A stretch of DNA of 64,000 bases from Ekhidna sp051379705. GTDB lineage: Bacteria; Bacteroidota; Bacteroidia; Cytophagales; Cyclobacteriaceae. The position numbers were made by a program, and so were the translations under genes. Every line of letters begins with the position of its first letter. Within the stretch, counting starts at the first letter, position 1. Location: contig NZ_CP179868.1 of assembly GCF_051379705.1 (NCBI RefSeq), forward strand, positions 3,286,001 to 3,350,000, read 5' to 3'. Shown here piece after piece: positions 62,603 to 64,000 of this stretch. The notes beneath the pieces were generated by a model. That model was not told where the DNA came from. It worked only from the letters and a program-made list of their open reading frames with translations, and made no database searches.

Positions 62603-63310
62603 TCAGTCCATTGGTACTTCGATGATAAGTACTTTTGAATCAGCGTGAGCTGTTATATCAATTCCATCGGTTTCATAAACTCCGATTGCATCTCTCTTCT
62701 CTAAAGCTTTGTCTGCAATTTCCACTGCTCCTTCAATAACGAATATATATACTCCATTACCTTCTTTATTTATATCATATCGAATAGACTTTTGGGTTTC
62801 AAGATTTGCGAGAGAGAACCAAGCATCCTGATTGATCCAAAGACTTCCGTCCTCATTTGGGGATACTACAGTTTGGAATGCGTTCTTTCTATCAGCCTCA
62901 TCGAAGAGTTTTTGATCATATCTTGGTTTAATATTTTCTTCTTTTGGAAATACCCAAATCTGAAGAAAATTAACCTCGTCTGATTTACTGGCATTGTACT
63001 CTGAATGAGTCAGCCCGCTGCCTGCACTCATGATTTGTACTTCACCAGTTTGGATTACCTTTTCGGTGCCAGTACTATCCCGATGAGCAAGCGCACCAGT
63101 TAATGGAATGGATACTATTTCCATATTACTATGTGGATGGGTAGGAAATCCCGCTCCTCCTATCACGATATCATCATTTAGAACACGAAGCATTCCGAAA
63201 TTCACCCGATCCGGATCATAATACTGTCCAAAACTGAAAGTGTGTTTGCTGTTCAACCAATCGAAATTTGCTGAGCCTCGGCTATTTGCTTTGTGAATTA
63301 CATTTTTCAT
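62603..63310 (-). CDS. Pirin family protein
   Basis: 235-residue bicupin. Metal ligands His58, His60, His102 and Glu104 are in the PTHPHSNME and GLTHSE segments, at the positions described for E. coli YhhW. Related proteins show quercetin 2,3-dioxygenase activity or act in oxidative stress; the natural substrate is not settled. The gene is divergent from the SlyD-type gene, with two 12-base operator-like palindromes about 30-60 bases upstream of its start. Confidence 0.94.
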   Translation of the reverse strand: MKNVIHKANSRGSANFDWLNSKHTFSFGQYYDPDRVNFGMLRVLNDDIVIGGAGFPTHPHSNMEIVSIPLTGALAHRDSTGTEKVIQTGEVQIMSAGSGLTHSEYNASKSDEVNFLQIWVFPKEENIKPRYDQKLFDEADRKNAFQTVVSPNEDGSLWINQDAWFSLANLETQKSIRYDINKEGNGVYIFVIEGAVEIADKALEKRDAIGVYETDGIDITAHADSKVLIIEVPMD

Positions 63311-63341
63311 GTTTCCCTTTCTTTTTTAATTGCAATAATAT

Positions 63342-63368
63342 ACGTAAATACATTATATGTAGTTACAT
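63342..63368. promoter_or_regulatory. Two operator-like palindromes between pirin and SlyD
   Basis: ACGTAAATACAT (63342-63353) and ATGTAGTTACAT (63357-63368) share the form (A)(C/T)GTA-N2-TACAT and lie with centres 15 bases apart. ATGTA-GT-TACAT is a perfect five-base inverted repeat and the other has one mismatch. They lie upstream of the candidate pirin -7 box TATTATTG (63340-63333 on the reverse strand). Confidence 0.5.
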
Positions 63369-63405
63369 ATATATTATCATAACTAAACCAACATCATAAT
63401 TTATT

Positions 63406-63413
63406 TACCTTTG
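63406..63413 (+). promoter_or_regulatory. Candidate -7 box of the SlyD-type gene
   Basis: TACCTTTG matches TAnnTTTG exactly and would start a transcript about 22 bases before the ATG at 63442. No TTG is found at the -33 position. Confidence 0.42.
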
Positions 63414-63441
63414 CTTCATTATTTCACAAGAAAACATACAA

Positions 63442-63870
63442 ATGAAAGCTAAAGCTAACGACAAGGTAAAAGTGCATTACACAGGAAAACTTACATCTGG
63501 AGAAGTATTTGATTCTTCAGAAGGACGTGATCCGCTTGAGTTTACATTAGGAGGAGGTCAAATGATTAAAGGCTTTGACCATGCTGTCAATGGAATGGAG
63601 ATTAAGGAAAAGAAGACAGTAACTATTCCTTCTGCTGAAGCATATGGAGATCGGAGAGATGAGCTTATTCAGGAGGTGCCTAAGGATCAATTACCAGACG
63701 ATATGAAACCTGAAGTCGGACAAAAACTAGTCGCTACCAATGATCTTGGTCACCAGACTTATGTAAACGTAACAGCTGTTTCTGATTCGGTAATAACTGT
63801 AGATGCTAACCATGAGCTCGCAGGAAAAGATTTGGTATTTGATATTGAATTGGTTGAGATAGGACAATAG
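63442..63870 (+). CDS. SlyD-type FKBP peptidyl-prolyl isomerase
   Basis: 142 residues: the split FKBP domain (VKVHYTGKLTSGEVFDSS and FTLGGGQMIKGFDHAVNGM) with an inserted flap (IF) domain of about 55 residues between them, as in SlyD. It catalyses proline isomerisation and acts as a folding helper. The histidine-rich metal tail of E. coli SlyD is absent, so nickel delivery is unlikely. A strong terminator follows. Confidence 0.95.
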   Translation: MKAKANDKVKVHYTGKLTSGEVFDSSEGRDPLEFTLGGGQMIKGFDHAVNGMEIKEKKTVTIPSAEAYGDRRDELIQEVPKDQLPDDMKPEVGQKLVATNDLGHQTYVNVTAVSDSVITVDANHELAGKDLVFDIELVEIGQ

Positions 63871-63892
63871 CTAGAAAATACTATTAGAAATA

Positions 63893-63917
63893 AAGGGCTC
63901 GTTGAGCCCTTTTTTTA
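63893..63917 (+). terminator. Terminator after the SlyD-type gene
   Basis: AAGGGCTC, a 3-base GTT loop and GAGCCCTT form a perfect 8-bp stem followed by TTTTT, 23 bases after the SlyD stop. Confidence 0.93.
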
Positions 63918-63988
63918 TGTCATATTTGTTGTAAATTCTGTTCAAACCTTTCCACAATTCCTGCGTAAATAGCGCAATTGAAAATTGC

Positions 63989-64000
63989 ATGAAAAAAATA
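63989..64000 (+). CDS. Possible start of a gene cut by the right edge
   Basis: ATG AAA AAA ATA opens a frame typical of a signal peptide (MKKI) and runs off the window. A small GCAATT-GAA-AATTGC inverted repeat ends just before it. Too little is visible to say what it encodes. Confidence 0.3.

Noticed and set aside
1..64000. tRNA, rRNA, CRISPR, insertion sequence or prophage
   Set aside because: None was found: no cloverleaf-like segments, no regularly spaced repeats and no transposase or phage-like frames.

Overview
The window is a gene-dense stretch of a Bacteroidota chromosome, most likely an aerobic, probably marine member of the Cytophagales. The evidence is a PorP/SprF protein, cargo proteins with type IX secretion (T9SS) type A and type B C-terminal signals, a PorE-like OmpA protein, a SusC/SusD pair, DUF2851, candidate promoters of the Bacteroidota type (TTTG, about 20 bp, TAnnTTTG), no clear Shine-Dalgarno sequences and frequent TTG starts. 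I found no tRNA, rRNA, CRISPR array, insertion sequence or prophage. The species cannot be named from the sequence alone.

Layout. 1-6.9 kb is housekeeping: pgk (cut by the left edge), a TspO-like membrane protein, a polyprenyl diphosphate synthase, an overlapping glycerol-3-phosphate acyltransferase and gpsA pair, and a Ste24-type M48 protease. 7-17.1 kb is a surface-protein island: a PorP/SprF protein, divergent from four tightly packed genes (a 1721-residue type B T9SS protein, an unknown cytoplasmic protein, a small exported Ig-like protein and a type A T9SS BNR propeller). 17-26 kb holds a threonylcarbamoyl-AMP synthase, an Ere/ChaN-like exported protein, an S10 carboxypeptidase, an ECF sigma/anti-sigma/DUF4097 operon, a small beta-barrel protein and the PorE-like protein. 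26-31.6 kb has a FabH-type synthase, two tandem paralogous genes of 52 and 53 codons, a lipoprotein hydrolase, then purC-STAS-rnz-queuosine precursor transporter.

31.6-40.6 kb carries a 45-residue lipoprotein, a GH113-like hydrolase, a nucleoside phosphorylase, TrhO, a second copy of the small exported Ig-like protein, an envelope cluster (lipoprotein, NeuD-like acyltransferase, polytopic membrane protein), DUF2851 and pyrF. 40.7-51.5 kb has an RRM protein framed by hairpins, lolA-ftsK, a membrane-anchored AraC regulator, an amidohydrolase, pyrD-xerD divergent from aroQ, an EF-hand protein and a metallophosphoesterase behind a perfect palindrome. 51.6-64 kb has an ArsR-SRPBCC-DUF1059 operon with a striking double operator, a large exported BNR propeller, an amidase-arsC-oxidoreductase operon with 4-base overlaps, a SusC/SusD pair, and pirin divergent from a SlyD-type isomerase.

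The genes form small functional units more than one pathway: glycerolipid head-group synthesis (acyltransferase, gpsA), outer-membrane biogenesis and T9SS export (PorP/SprF, PorE-like, LolA, cargo), and nucleotide metabolism (purC, pyrF, pyrD, nucleoside phosphorylase). The least described items are the two tiny paralogous genes, the unknown protein inside the T9SS cargo cluster, the duplicated small Ig-like exported protein, and three operator-like palindromes at candidate promoters.
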